From Tidjanibacter sp. (lineage in GTDB: Bacteria > Bacteroidota > Bacteroidia > Bacteroidales > Rikenellaceae): a stretch of DNA of 49,878 bases. The first letter of the stretch is position 1. Every line of letters begins with the position of its first letter. Under the pieces are notes generated by a model. It saw only the letters and a program-made list of their open reading frames with translations, did no database searches and was not told the DNA's origin. A program made the translations under genes and the position numbers. Shown piece after piece: positions 17,016 through 25,044 of this stretch. The stretch covers positions 1-49,878 of the forward strand of contig JAGCJH010000036.1 in NCBI GenBank assembly GCA_017648105.1, written 5' to 3'.

Positions 17016-18619
17016 AAAGATATACTACTCTCCTGATTTTGATACTCTTGGCGCTCACGACTATGTCGCAAGCGACCCTCGGTGGTTTTGCCGAGCGCCA
17101 GTTAAAACAACTTACAATGCGTGGCGAAACTATCAGCGCCAACTTGGAGGTTGCAAAGTGTGCCTATGAGGAGGCGCCTTGCGACTCGCTCTCGCAACTT
17201 ATCCACTCGCTCGAAAAGCAGTCGGTGGCAATCCAAAATGCTATTTTGCGCTTGCAGACTCAAATTGCAGAGGCAAATGCCGAGCCCGAAATGCCCGTCG
17301 CTCCTGCCGAAGAGATTGTGGAAGCTGCACCCCAAGAGGTTGTTGCAGAGCCAGTCCAAGAGTACAAGCAGGAGGTTGTAGAGAAGGCTGTTGAAAAAGT
17401 TATTATAGAGCCTACCATTGAGGAGCCCACTTCCGAACAGAAAGAGGAAGAAGTTATTGAAACAAAACCACTTATTAGCGATAACTTAAAGTCATTGTTT
17501 AGTGGCTCACAACGCCGTTATGCACTCACCGAGAAGGAAATCGACACACTTATCAACGAGTATGCAGATGTTTATGAACAGATTTTAGAGAGCATTGTGG
17601 ACTACGAAAAGGCTACGAATTTGCAGAAACTCAATGGTCACTATGCCGACTACCTCGCAGGAGTGGAGCGTGCGAGTAAGATAGCCAATCTAATTGCAGA
17701 CCGTAGCGACCTGCTCTTTACGAGTAAAACCAATGCCTACCTCTCTTTTGCCGATTCACTCGGAATGGATAGCCTGAGGACAAAATATACCTTGCTTTCC
17801 GAGCAGACCGAGGCGACAATGACCGCCAAATTTGCTAATAAGTGTAGTGACCTCGATCTTGCGATGTATCCACATCGTTTGCGCACAACATTACTCTTAG
17901 AGGCGGATATTGCAAGGCAAATAGCACCCGAGAGTGCTGATTCTCTGACACAAAGAGCAGAGAATTTCGATACTACCTACACAATTTTCAGCCCCATCTC
18001 CACACCTAAACGCTCTAATGCAAAATTTACGGCTGTGAGTATCAAGAAGAATGCAAAAGCGAAGGCTGTATCATCTCTCCCCGTACTGAAAATTCCCTCC
18101 GAGGGCGAACTCTACTCCATTACTGTGGGTAACTACGCGAGTCTGCCACCCTCCACAAGCGTATTTCGTGGCGCCTCACCCCTCTATCGTGAGCGTCGAG
18201 AGGATGGGCGTACATATATTTATATTGGACTCTACCCCACCGCCCAGAGCGCACAAGATGACATTGCATTGCTGCGTAAGACTGGTTTCAAACAACCTAC
18301 GCTCGTAATGTGGCGTGACGGCATTCGCAGGGATGACTTCGTGGACAAAAACTCCACAACCACAAAGACCACAAAGAAGCCCACAATGTACCGAATTGAA
18401 ATTTCCGGCGCAGAGGGTATGCTCCCCGCAGAGGCTGTTGCTATTATCAGGGAGAAGGCTCCCCGCAAGGAACTATCCAAATACACCAACCCTTCGGGTG
18501 CTGTGGTCTATACGCTCGGCATCTTCACCTCCGAGAATGAGGCAAAAACCCTCGCCTCGGCAATCAAACGAGCAGCCCCCACACTTACTACAACTCTTAC
18601 GCAAATAGGCAAGAAATAA
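17003..18619 (+). CDS. Exported SPOR-domain protein
   Basis: 538 residues with a signal peptide (about 1-24, LLILILLALTTMSQA). A helical segment (28-90) and a Glu/Pro/Val-rich linker (about 95-155) follow, then a helical middle region and two C-terminal SPOR-like units: about 370-440 (LYSITVGNY to LVMWRDG) and about 463-535 (MYRIEISGA to end). SPOR domains bind denuded peptidoglycan glycans, typically at division sites. It starts inside the end of trkH (13-base overlap), so expression is coupled. I do not recognise a named family; envelope localisation is inferred. Confidence 0.75.
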   Translation: MVGLKRYTTLLILILLALTTMSQATLGGFAERQLKQLTMRGETISANLEVAKCAYEEAPCDSLSQLIHSLEKQSVAIQNAILRLQTQIAEANAEPEMPVAPAEEIVEAAPQEVVAEPVQEYKQEVVEKAVEKVIIEPTIEEPTSEQKEEEVIETKPLISDNLKSLFSGSQRRYALTEKEIDTLINEYADVYEQILESIVDYEKATNLQKLNGHYADYLAGVERASKIANLIADRSDLLFTSKTNAYLSFADSLGMDSLRTKYTLLSEQTEATMTAKFANKCSDLDLAMYPHRLRTTLLLEADIARQIAPESADSLTQRAENFDTTYTIFSPISTPKRSNAKFTAVSIKKNAKAKAVSSLPVLKIPSEGELYSITVGNYASLPPSTSVFRGASPLYRERREDGRTYIYIGLYPTAQSAQDDIALLRKTGFKQPTLVMWRDGIRRDDFVDKNSTTTKTTKKPTMYRIEISGAEGMLPAEAVAIIREKAPRKELSKYTNPSGAVVYTLGIFTSENEAKTLASAIKRAAPTLTTTLTQIGKK

Positions 18620-18636
18620 CTCTCTGCTATGCAGAC

Positions 18637-18680
18637 AAACAAAAAGCGCAACGCCACAGAAGGCATTGCGCTTTTTGTTT
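18637..18680. terminator. Bidirectional terminator
   Basis: AAACAAAAAGCGCAA pairs with TTGCGCTTTTTGTTT, with an inner GCC/GGC pair across a C-A mismatch. The A- and T-runs within the stem serve both directions. It separates the convergent SPOR and small exported protein genes. Confidence 0.85.
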
Positions 18681-18698
18681 CATCAAATTCCCTATTGA

Positions 18699-19229
18699 TT
18701 AGAAATTGATTGCAAAAGTCATTCCAGAGGCAACATTAACATTGCCATTATACTGAAATGAATTGAGAGAAGGATAAACATCAAACGAAATATCTGAGCG
18801 ACGAGATACTCTAAGATCATTTTCGTACATATTTTTAACTTTCGCCACACGCACTGCATCGACAATAGACCAAATATTAAAGCACACTTTGACAAGACTT
18901 AGCAAATAATAATTATCCATATCGCCATTTGTTGCAGATGCATTAGCCCACATACCTATGCCAACATTTAATGCGACATGCCCCAAACCGTGCCAAACCT
19001 CTCCGCAACATATTTGACCAAGACCAGGAATGACAAATGACCCTATGCCCGACCAAGTTGGACTATAACGAGTAAAACCTCGAGAATCATAATCACGATA
19101 ATCGTAGATGTTTTTGAGGTCTTTATATTTCATACCATACTCAATTTGGCTTGCACCGCCATAGTTTACTTGTGCATTTGCGATCACACCCACAAACAAT
19201 GCAATCGCCAAAAGAAAAAGCTTCTTCAT
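18699..19229 (-). CDS. Small exported hypothetical protein
   Basis: 176 residues with a clear signal peptide (MKKLFLLAIALFVGVIANAQ, cleaved near 20). The mature part has a P-G-L-G-Q-I segment followed by a hydrophobic stretch (WHGLGHVALNVGIGMWA) and another near 108-125, so it may sit in or on a membrane. It resembles the PGxGQ-type small membrane proteins common in Bacteroidetes (DUF5683-like), but I cannot name a family. It ends in a Phe (AINF), typical of outer-membrane or exported proteins. The coding sequence is more A/T-rich than its neighbours. No convincing promoter box is seen. Confidence 0.65.
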   Translation of the reverse strand: MKKLFLLAIALFVGVIANAQVNYGGASQIEYGMKYKDLKNIYDYRDYDSRGFTRYSPTWSGIGSFVIPGLGQICCGEVWHGLGHVALNVGIGMWANASATNGDMDNYYLLSLVKVCFNIWSIVDAVRVAKVKNMYENDLRVSRRSDISFDVYPSLNSFQYNGNVNVASGMTFAINF

Positions 19230-19294
19230 AATAATAAATGTTTTTAGTTTAAGTGTATAAAATTGTAAGGATATTTCATCAAACCATTACGCAC

Positions 19295-19544
19295 AAAAAA
19301 AGAGCGTGGCACTTTCGTGTACATTGCTCTTACGAGGTGTTTGGCGATACCTTGACTTGCAATATAACGACAAAAGCCCACGCCCCTGAGGCGTGAGCAT
19401 TCTACCATTATCATTCCAAGTCTTTACTTTTAGTCGCCAAACTTTCGTAAGAGGAATAATCCTGCTAAAACGCTTTTTAAATATGTCTAAAATGTGCGTA
19501 ATTCTCTATGCTATTCTATCATAGGCAATTTTCCGTCTTAATAT
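19295..19544 (-). ncRNA. Structured RNA, candidate Bacteroidales-1 / 6S RNA
   Basis: This fills most of the 346-bp gap between lpd and the small exported gene. On the minus strand, a perfect promoter (19551-19581) is followed by two 9-bp helices joined by an internal loop: 19445-19453 with 19327-19335, and 19434-19442 with 19339-19347. The long, bulged interior is capped by a 9-bp hairpin (19376-19398, loop CCTGA on the plus strand). It ends with a short GAAA-loop hairpin and a 7-T run (19301-19295). A closed rod with a central open region and terminator matches 6S RNA, to which the Bacteroidales-1 motif has been assigned. The 5' end is uncertain (19544 or nearer 19480). No ORF fits. Confidence 0.6.
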
Positions 19545-19550
19545 ACATTT

Positions 19551-19581
19551 CAAAAATAACACAATTTATTGTATTCTACAA
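19551..19581 (-). promoter_or_regulatory. Promoter of the structured RNA
   Basis: On the minus strand TTG (19581-19579), 20 bases, then TATTTTTG (19558-19551). This is one of the best matches to the Bacteroidetes consensus in the window. Its -33 element overlaps the last codons of lpd. Confidence 0.7.
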
Positions 19582-20949
19582 CACCGACTCGGTGGCTTCG
19601 AGCAGACCCTCATACATTGTGGGGTGTGCGTGAACGATGGAAGCGATTTGGCGGGCAGTAATGCCGAGTTGTTTCGCAAGCGTAGGCTCGCCGAGCATCT
19701 CCGTAACGCTACCGCCAATAATGTGAGCACCAAGCAGTTTCTCGGTTTTAGCATCAAAGATGAGCTTCACAAGACCATCCCTATCGCCTGCGGCAGTAGC
19801 CTTACCCGAAGCCATAAATTGGTATTTGCCAACCTTAATCTCATAACCCTGCTCCACAGCCTGCTTTTCGGTCAGACCTACCATCGCAACCTCGGGCGAG
19901 GTATAGACGCACGAGGGAATGGTGGTGTAGTCGATAGCGTGGGGAGCCTCTCCACAGATAGCCTCCACGCAAACAGTAGCCTCTGCGGAGGCAGTATGTG
20001 CGAGTGCGGGTGTTGCAATGATGTCGCCAATGGCATAGATACCCTCCACCGAGGTGCGGTACATATCATCCACCACAACTTTATCACGCTCTACCTTCAC
20101 GCCCAGTTCCTCCAATCCGAGTCCCTCAATATTGGACTTCACGCCCACAGCCGAGAGAACAACATCTGCACGGAGAGTTTCTGTGCCTTTCTTACCTTCA
20201 ATATCTACCTCGCAGCCATCCTCGCCTACCCTCACCGCCTTCACAGCGGTGCCAGTCAGCACAGTGGCTTTCATCTTACGGAACGAGCGTTCGAGCGTAC
20301 GGCTAATCTCCTCATCGGCAAGTGGCAACATCTGGGGCAAGTATTCCACAACGGTAACTTTGACACCCAAAGCTGCATATACCCACGCAAATTCACAGCC
20401 GATAGCTCCCGAGCCCACGATAATCATACTCTCGGGCAACTCCGAGAGGGTCAAAGCCTCACGAGAGGATAGTATTCTCTTGCCATCAACAGGCATAATG
20501 GGTATCTCTCGGGGGCGTGAGCCAGTTGCAAGGATGATGTGGTCTGCCTCGACACTTTGGGTTGTACCCTCTGCACCTGTGACCTCCACAATGCCTTTTG
20601 CCACAACCTTACCATTGCCGACAAGTACATCCACTCCCGCTTTCTTAAAGAGGAATGCTACGCCTTTATTCATCTGATCGGCAACGCCACGACTGCGTGC
20701 CACAATCTTGTCGAGCGAGGGCTTCACGGTACCCTCAAAGTCGATACCATAAGCCTCAGCAGACTCGAAGTAGTGATACACTTGTGCGCTTTTGAGCATA
20801 GCTTTGGTGGGAATACAGCCCCAGTTAAGGCACACTCCGCCCAACTCTGCACGCTCCACAACAGCGACCCTCAAGCCCCTCTTTACGGCTTTCAGTGCGG
20901 CAACGTGTCCACCAGGACCGCTACCAATAACTACAATGTCGTATTTCAT
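19576..20949 (-). CDS. lpdA: Dihydrolipoyl dehydrogenase
   Basis: 457-residue FAD-dependent disulfide oxidoreductase (E3), which reoxidises dihydrolipoamide of 2-oxoacid dehydrogenases or the glycine cleavage system with NAD+. FAD motif GSGPGG (9-14), redox disulfide C40/C45 (GGVCLNWGCIPTKA), NAD motif GSGAIGCE, and the active-site H442/E447 (HPTMYE) near the C terminus. No E1, E2 or glycine-cleavage genes are adjacent, so the partner complex is elsewhere. It lies 34 bases after the C69 dipeptidase and may be cotranscribed with it. Confidence 0.96.
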   Translation of the reverse strand: MKYDIVVIGSGPGGHVAALKAVKRGLRVAVVERAELGGVCLNWGCIPTKAMLKSAQVYHYFESAEAYGIDFEGTVKPSLDKIVARSRGVADQMNKGVAFLFKKAGVDVLVGNGKVVAKGIVEVTGAEGTTQSVEADHIILATGSRPREIPIMPVDGKRILSSREALTLSELPESMIIVGSGAIGCEFAWVYAALGVKVTVVEYLPQMLPLADEEISRTLERSFRKMKATVLTGTAVKAVRVGEDGCEVDIEGKKGTETLRADVVLSAVGVKSNIEGLGLEELGVKVERDKVVVDDMYRTSVEGIYAIGDIIATPALAHTASAEATVCVEAICGEAPHAIDYTTIPSCVYTSPEVAMVGLTEKQAVEQGYEIKVGKYQFMASGKATAAGDRDGLVKLIFDAKTEKLLGAHIIGGSVTEMLGEPTLAKQLGITARQIASIVHAHPTMYEGLLEATESVL

Positions 20950-20983
20950 ATATTCGGTTTAGTGTTTTAGGTACTGCTCTATA

Positions 20984-22624
20984 CTATTCAACCTCCTTCA
21001 AGATTGGGTTATCTTCGGCAATCGCACGGAGGAATTTCTCGCCATAACCAGGCTGGCTGGGGAAAGCGGGCTGCGAAGGATGGTGACCATTAGTAAGGAA
21101 TTTGCCACTTTCATCCTGTTTCTTGATGTTGCCATCGATATATTTAACCATCAGGTAATCATCGAGGTTGCTCCACTTCTCCCAGAGTGTTTGTGCAGTC
21201 GCTACGGAGTATTTGGTGACTGCCGACTTCATCTTCTTCTCCGATTTCAGAGCCGAGAATTCAATATCTTTCTCTGCCACCTCTGCGAGTTTGGAATTCT
21301 CCCACTCATCAATCACATTGCGCACCTCGCCACCGATGTAGTCATAACGCAGGTAAGCAAACTGTGCGATGCGGTTTGTAACCCAGAACATAGCCTTGTC
21401 CGAGTAGGTCAAGATGTCGGCAGTCTTCTCCGAAAGGCACTCAGGCACCTCGGTAGAGCCACAATAGATGGGCGTAAGTGGCGATGTTGCAGCATCATCG
21501 GTGCCAAACCAGATAATACCACCTACGGGGTCGGGGAGCTGAGGACGAGCCTGAGCCACAAACCAGAAGCCAGTCTGCTGAGTGGCAATTGCACGCTCAT
21601 TTACATACCTCTCGCCATCAATGCTGAAACCCATAGGACGCCAGCGATAGGGCAATTTGCTACCACCCGCACCGATGTCGGTGGTCATATCCATCTTGGT
21701 ACCCTCGTAGTGATCACGCATCATATCGAAGACATCTTTGGGCGAAAGTTTCCTATTGGGCTTAACCCAGAGAGGCATACGATTTGCGGGGTTGTGCCCG
21801 AGCGCATAATCCTCATAAGCCTCCATACCATCGGCAAATCGACGGAAGAAGCTCCACACCCTTGCCTCACAACCACGCATAGCGCTGAAATCCAGAGGTG
21901 CATAAGTATCGCTGAAACTAAACTCCTCATCCGAGCCGTTGTAGAAACCCATTTGGCGAGCAAATGTAATCACATCTTCTGCATAGAGGCAGTTCTCGGG
22001 GTCATTCTTGGGGAAAGTGGTGATGCGTGCGTGGTTGGCGTGTGCCGAAATGTAACCATCGGGAATGCGGCGTGCTACCCACACGATGCCTTTACCGTGT
22101 GTGCCTTTACCAATAAGTTCCATAATCCACACCTCCTCTTTGTCAGCAATCGTAAAACTCTCGCCACTGGATGCGTAGCCGTAAGTGTTCGCCAAGTTTA
22201 CAATGCAGTCGATAGCCTCTCGTGCGGTCTTTGCCCTCTGCAAAGTGATGTAGATGAGCGAGCCATAATCAATGCCACCCTCGGGATTTTCCAACTCCGA
22301 GCGACCACCATAGGTCGTTTCGCCAATGATAAGCTGGTGCTCATTCATATTACCGATTGTGGAATAGGTCTGAGCCACCTGTGCAATCTCGCCCAAATAG
22401 CGACTTGTATCCCACTCATAGACTTTGAGCATCGCTCCATCTTTCCATTTCGCTGCGGGCGAGTGATAGAGTGCGCCGTAGAGTTGATGGGAGTCGGCAG
22501 CGTATGAAACCATATTGGAACCATCGGTCGAAGCACCTCGTGTTACAATAAGATTTGTGCAAGCCAGAGCACTACCCCAAGCAAGCATCAAGGTAAATGC
22601 GGTTAGTAAAAGTCGTTTGTTCAT
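20984..22624 (-). CDS. Family C69 dipeptidase
   Basis: 546-residue exported Ntn-hydrolase related to PepD of lactobacilli. The signal peptide (1-21) ends just before C22 (ALA-CTNLIVT), so processing would expose Cys as the N-terminal nucleophile, as required in the family. Conserved TRGASTDGS and ETTYGGR-like blocks follow. It probably cleaves dipeptides in the periplasm or outside the cell. Length is in the family range (about 470-560). A strong promoter lies at 22656-22688. The assignment to C69 is firm; substrate is not. Confidence 0.93.
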   Translation of the reverse strand: MNKRLLLTAFTLMLAWGSALACTNLIVTRGASTDGSNMVSYAADSHQLYGALYHSPAAKWKDGAMLKVYEWDTSRYLGEIAQVAQTYSTIGNMNEHQLIIGETTYGGRSELENPEGGIDYGSLIYITLQRAKTAREAIDCIVNLANTYGYASSGESFTIADKEEVWIMELIGKGTHGKGIVWVARRIPDGYISAHANHARITTFPKNDPENCLYAEDVITFARQMGFYNGSDEEFSFSDTYAPLDFSAMRGCEARVWSFFRRFADGMEAYEDYALGHNPANRMPLWVKPNRKLSPKDVFDMMRDHYEGTKMDMTTDIGAGGSKLPYRWRPMGFSIDGERYVNERAIATQQTGFWFVAQARPQLPDPVGGIIWFGTDDAATSPLTPIYCGSTEVPECLSEKTADILTYSDKAMFWVTNRIAQFAYLRYDYIGGEVRNVIDEWENSKLAEVAEKDIEFSALKSEKKMKSAVTKYSVATAQTLWEKWSNLDDYLMVKYIDGNIKKQDESGKFLTNGHHPSQPAFPSQPGYGEKFLRAIAEDNPILKEVE

Positions 22625-22655
22625 ATTATTTCGGATTAAAAGTTACTCTAACGAA

Positions 22656-22688
22656 CAAATATAGAAAATAATCTCTAAATTTGCCAAA
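22656..22688 (-). promoter_or_regulatory. Promoter of the C69 dipeptidase gene
   Basis: Minus strand: TTTG (22688-22685), 21 bases, TATATTTG (22663-22656). A near-perfect consensus. It overlaps the plus-strand -7 box TAAATTTG (22676-22683) of the YggS gene. Confidence 0.7.
22676..22683 (+). promoter_or_regulatory. Promoter -7 box of the YggS-family gene
   Basis: TAAATTTG, an exact TAnnTTTG, with a predicted start near 22690 and a short 14-base leader. The -33 half is not recognisable. Confidence 0.5.
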
Positions 22689-22703
22689 CAAACCACACGC
22701 AAA

Positions 22704-23369
22704 ATGTCAGTAAAAGCACAAATAACCGAACTACTTGCAACTCTCCCACAAGGAGTAACGCTCGTTGCCGTGTCGAAATTCCACCCTGTGGAGGCTCTCC
22801 GTGAGGCATACGACGCAGGGCAACGCATCTTTGGCGAAAGTCGTCCACAAGAGCTCGTGGCAAAAGTGGCGCAACTACCCGCAGATATCGAGTGGCATAT
22901 GATTGGGCATCTGCAAACCAATAAGGTTAAGATGATTGCTCCCTTTGTGAGCCTCATACACTCGGTGGATAGCGAAAGACTTGTGGCGGAGATTGATCGC
23001 CAAGCCGCTAAGCACGAACGGGTTATTGATGTGCTTTTTGAGGTGCATCTTGCAGAAGATGAGAGCAAAAGTGGTTGGAATAAAGAAGAACTCTTGACAT
23101 TCATCTCCTCAGGAGCGCTTGAAAACTACCCCAATGTACGAGTAAGAGGCTTGATGACTATCGGCACGCTTACGGATGACATTGAACTAAACAAAGCGGA
23201 ATTCCGCACCCTTCGTGCCCTTTTTGAGAATCTGCGTGAAGGCTTCGGCGAAGCGTTCGACACTGTTTCGATGGGTATGACTTCGGACTATTGGGAGGCA
23301 ATAGAATGTGGCAGTACAATGGTGCGCATAGGCTCTAAGATTTTTGGCGAAAGGGATTACTCCAAATAG
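22704..23369 (+). CDS. YggS/PROSC-family PLP homeostasis protein
   Basis: 221-residue PLP-binding protein of the YggS/PLPBP family, which carries pyridoxal 5'-phosphate on a single alanine-racemase-like barrel and tunes free PLP; no reaction is established. PLP lysine K25 sits in VAVSKFHP. The family blocks FGESRPQEL (about 50-58), WHMIGHLQTNK (about 72-82), RGLMTIG and SMGMTSDYWEAI follow. Size is typical (about 220-235). Monocistronic between a divergent promoter and a terminator. Confidence 0.95.
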   Translation: MSVKAQITELLATLPQGVTLVAVSKFHPVEALREAYDAGQRIFGESRPQELVAKVAQLPADIEWHMIGHLQTNKVKMIAPFVSLIHSVDSERLVAEIDRQAAKHERVIDVLFEVHLAEDESKSGWNKEELLTFISSGALENYPNVRVRGLMTIGTLTDDIELNKAEFRTLRALFENLREGFGEAFDTVSMGMTSDYWEAIECGSTMVRIGSKIFGERDYSK

Positions 23370-23375
23370 AATACG

Positions 23376-23409
23376 AAAAAGGCGGAAGTCATCTTCCGCC
23401 TCTTTTTTT
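23376..23409. terminator. Bidirectional terminator
   Basis: GGCGGAAG (23381-23388), loop TCAT, CTTCCGCC (23393-23400), flanked by AAAAA upstream and TCTTTTTTT downstream. Serves the convergent YggS and M23 genes. Confidence 0.9.
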
Positions 23410-23413
23410 GCCA

Positions 23414-24448
23414 CTATTTTACCCTCAGTCGCTGACCTATACGAATTGGGGTACTACTGCTGATACCATTGAGTTTGCATATTGCGCCAACTGTCGTGCC
23501 GTACTTCGCAGCAATTTTATAGAGATTGTCACCACTCTTAACCTTGTAGTAAATCGCATCATTCACGGTGGGCTTAGGCTTCGCAGCTGCCTTTTCCAGA
23601 TTATTCACAATCTCCTCCGAGGTCAGCGGATTGCCATTCTTATCCACAAACATCTCTCCCAAGTCGCCATCCTCCTCTTCGAGAGCCTCCGTGAGTTTCG
23701 ACGACACATTGAAATAACCTCTTTCGAGTACGAAATTTTGCCATTTTAGGTCACCAGTGGAGAAATCAATAATCCTCTCGGGGTCGAATGTAAGGTCGGC
23801 ATAGCGCACCTCGTAGTGAAGGTGGGCACCACGACTACGCCCCGTATTGCCACCATAGCCAATCACTTGACCGGCAACAACATAATCATCGACCTCCACA
23901 TTGAGTTTGCAGAGATGACCATAGTATGTTTCGAGTCCATTAGGGTGGCGCAGGATAACCAAATAGCCATATCCGCCCGAATTGTACTTCGCATAGCGAA
24001 CCTTACCCTCGAAAGTTGCATAGATTGGCTCACCTGTGGGCAGGCTGATGTCGATACCCTTGTGCATACCACTACCACGGGGACCATAGCGTGAGGATAT
24101 GCGACCGAGCACGGGGGCGTGGTAGTCATCGAGCGACTCCACAAGTTTAACCTCCATACTCTCGGGCACATCGCTAATCTTCACATCCCGATAGGCAAAA
24201 ACGCCATTCGTGGTCCAATGGTCGAGGTAAACATCCTGAGAAGCAAGCGTTTCGTAATCGGGAATCCAGTAGCGCCAAGTGTTATTAGTGTAGATGATGA
24301 TTTTCGCTTTGGGGTTGTGGGAGTCGATTGTATCAATAGCTCTTTCGGGCAGATCTTCGAGGTTGTATTTGCGCTGTGACACAGCTGGCGATGCCGACAG
24401 CAACGCCACAATAGAGAGCACAACAAATACAACACAACGCCTACCCAT
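23414..24448 (-). CDS. Exported M23 peptidase with LysM domain
   Basis: 344 residues from the ATG at 24448, which opens a signal peptide (MGRRCVVFVVLSIVALLSAS). An upstream in-frame start would overlap the DUF3109 gene by 67 bases, whereas this one leaves a 20-base gap. The M23 zinc metallopeptidase domain (about 115-225) shows HKGID for the first His and Asp and GAHLHYEV for the later His pair, all intact. A LysM domain (about 300-344, YYKVKSGDNLYKIAAKYG) binds peptidoglycan. Either an active cell-wall endopeptidase or an activator of the NlpD/EnvC type; the intact zinc site favours activity. Last gene of the yicC operon. Confidence 0.9.
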   Translation of the reverse strand: MGRRCVVFVVLSIVALLSASPAVSQRKYNLEDLPERAIDTIDSHNPKAKIIIYTNNTWRYWIPDYETLASQDVYLDHWTTNGVFAYRDVKISDVPESMEVKLVESLDDYHAPVLGRISSRYGPRGSGMHKGIDISLPTGEPIYATFEGKVRYAKYNSGGYGYLVILRHPNGLETYYGHLCKLNVEVDDYVVAGQVIGYGGNTGRSRGAHLHYEVRYADLTFDPERIIDFSTGDLKWQNFVLERGYFNVSSKLTEALEEEDGDLGEMFVDKNGNPLTSEEIVNNLEKAAAKPKPTVNDAIYYKVKSGDNLYKIAAKYGTTVGAICKLNGISSSTPIRIGQRLRVK

Positions 24449-24468
24449 ACCCCACAACTCTTTCTCTC

Positions 24469-25044
24469 CTACTCCTCGTTTTGAATCATCTCGGCAGCCT
24501 CGCACAGTTGTGCATAGAAATCCTCGCCGAAGCATCTTGTAAGTGGCTCTTCAAGCGCACGATAGACCTTCACGCCATTGCGTTTGCCACACGCAAAAGC
24601 ACAACGGCAGATATCCCAACGATGGAGATTGAGTCCATAGAAGCCGTGTGAGAATTTCTTAACACGGATGGGATAGAGGTGACACGAAATTGGTTTCTTG
24701 AAGGTTGTTTTGCCGTCACGATAGGCTTTTTCGATGGCGCAGAGCGTAATTCCATTTTCCACAATCGAATAGGCACACTCAGCATCGTTCACAAGAGGTG
24801 TGCAGTAGTCGCCATCGCTATCCACATACATAAAACCCTCTCGCTCAATCACTGCAATACCCTCGGGAGTCATATAGGGTTTGTAGTTCTCCCACTCTTC
24901 CTCCAAGATATCGACTTCCTCGATTTCGAGAGGTGCGCCAGCGTTGCCATCCACACAGCATTCGCCCTTGCACTCATCGAGTGGGCAACAGAACTCCTCG
25001 GTGAGAATCTCGGTGGAGATTATTTTGTCGTCTATTTCGATCAT
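24469..25044 (-). CDS. DUF3109 family Cys-rich protein
   Basis: 191 residues with a cluster of Cys near the N terminus (FCCPLDECKGECC, about 19-31) and more later (AECAYS, ITLCAIEK, ISCHLYP, DICRCAFACGK). The spacing resembles YkgJ-type metal or Fe-S binding modules, and DUF3109 proteins are widespread in Bacteroidetes with no known function. The ATG at 25044 overlaps the ddl stop as ATGA. A start three codons upstream (25053) is possible but less likely. It is embedded between ddl and the M23 peptidase, which hints at an envelope or translation-linked role only by association. Confidence 0.85.
   Translation of the reverse strand: MIEIDDKIISTEILTEEFCCPLDECKGECCVDGNAGAPLEIEEVDILEEEWENYKPYMTPEGIAVIEREGFMYVDSDGDYCTPLVNDAECAYSIVENGITLCAIEKAYRDGKTTFKKPISCHLYPIRVKKFSHGFYGLNLHRWDICRCAFACGKRNGVKVYRALEEPLTRCFGEDFYAQLCEAAEMIQNEE

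Noticed and set aside
19327-19453. Inverted repeats read as the ends of a small mobile element (MITE)
   Set aside because: The arms are interrupted by an internal loop, no target duplication is visible, and promoter plus terminator favour a structured RNA.
21080-22507. 475-codon plus-strand frame inside the C69 dipeptidase gene
   Set aside because: Antisense to a gene with a signal peptide and an exact N-terminal Cys nucleophile; no independent evidence.
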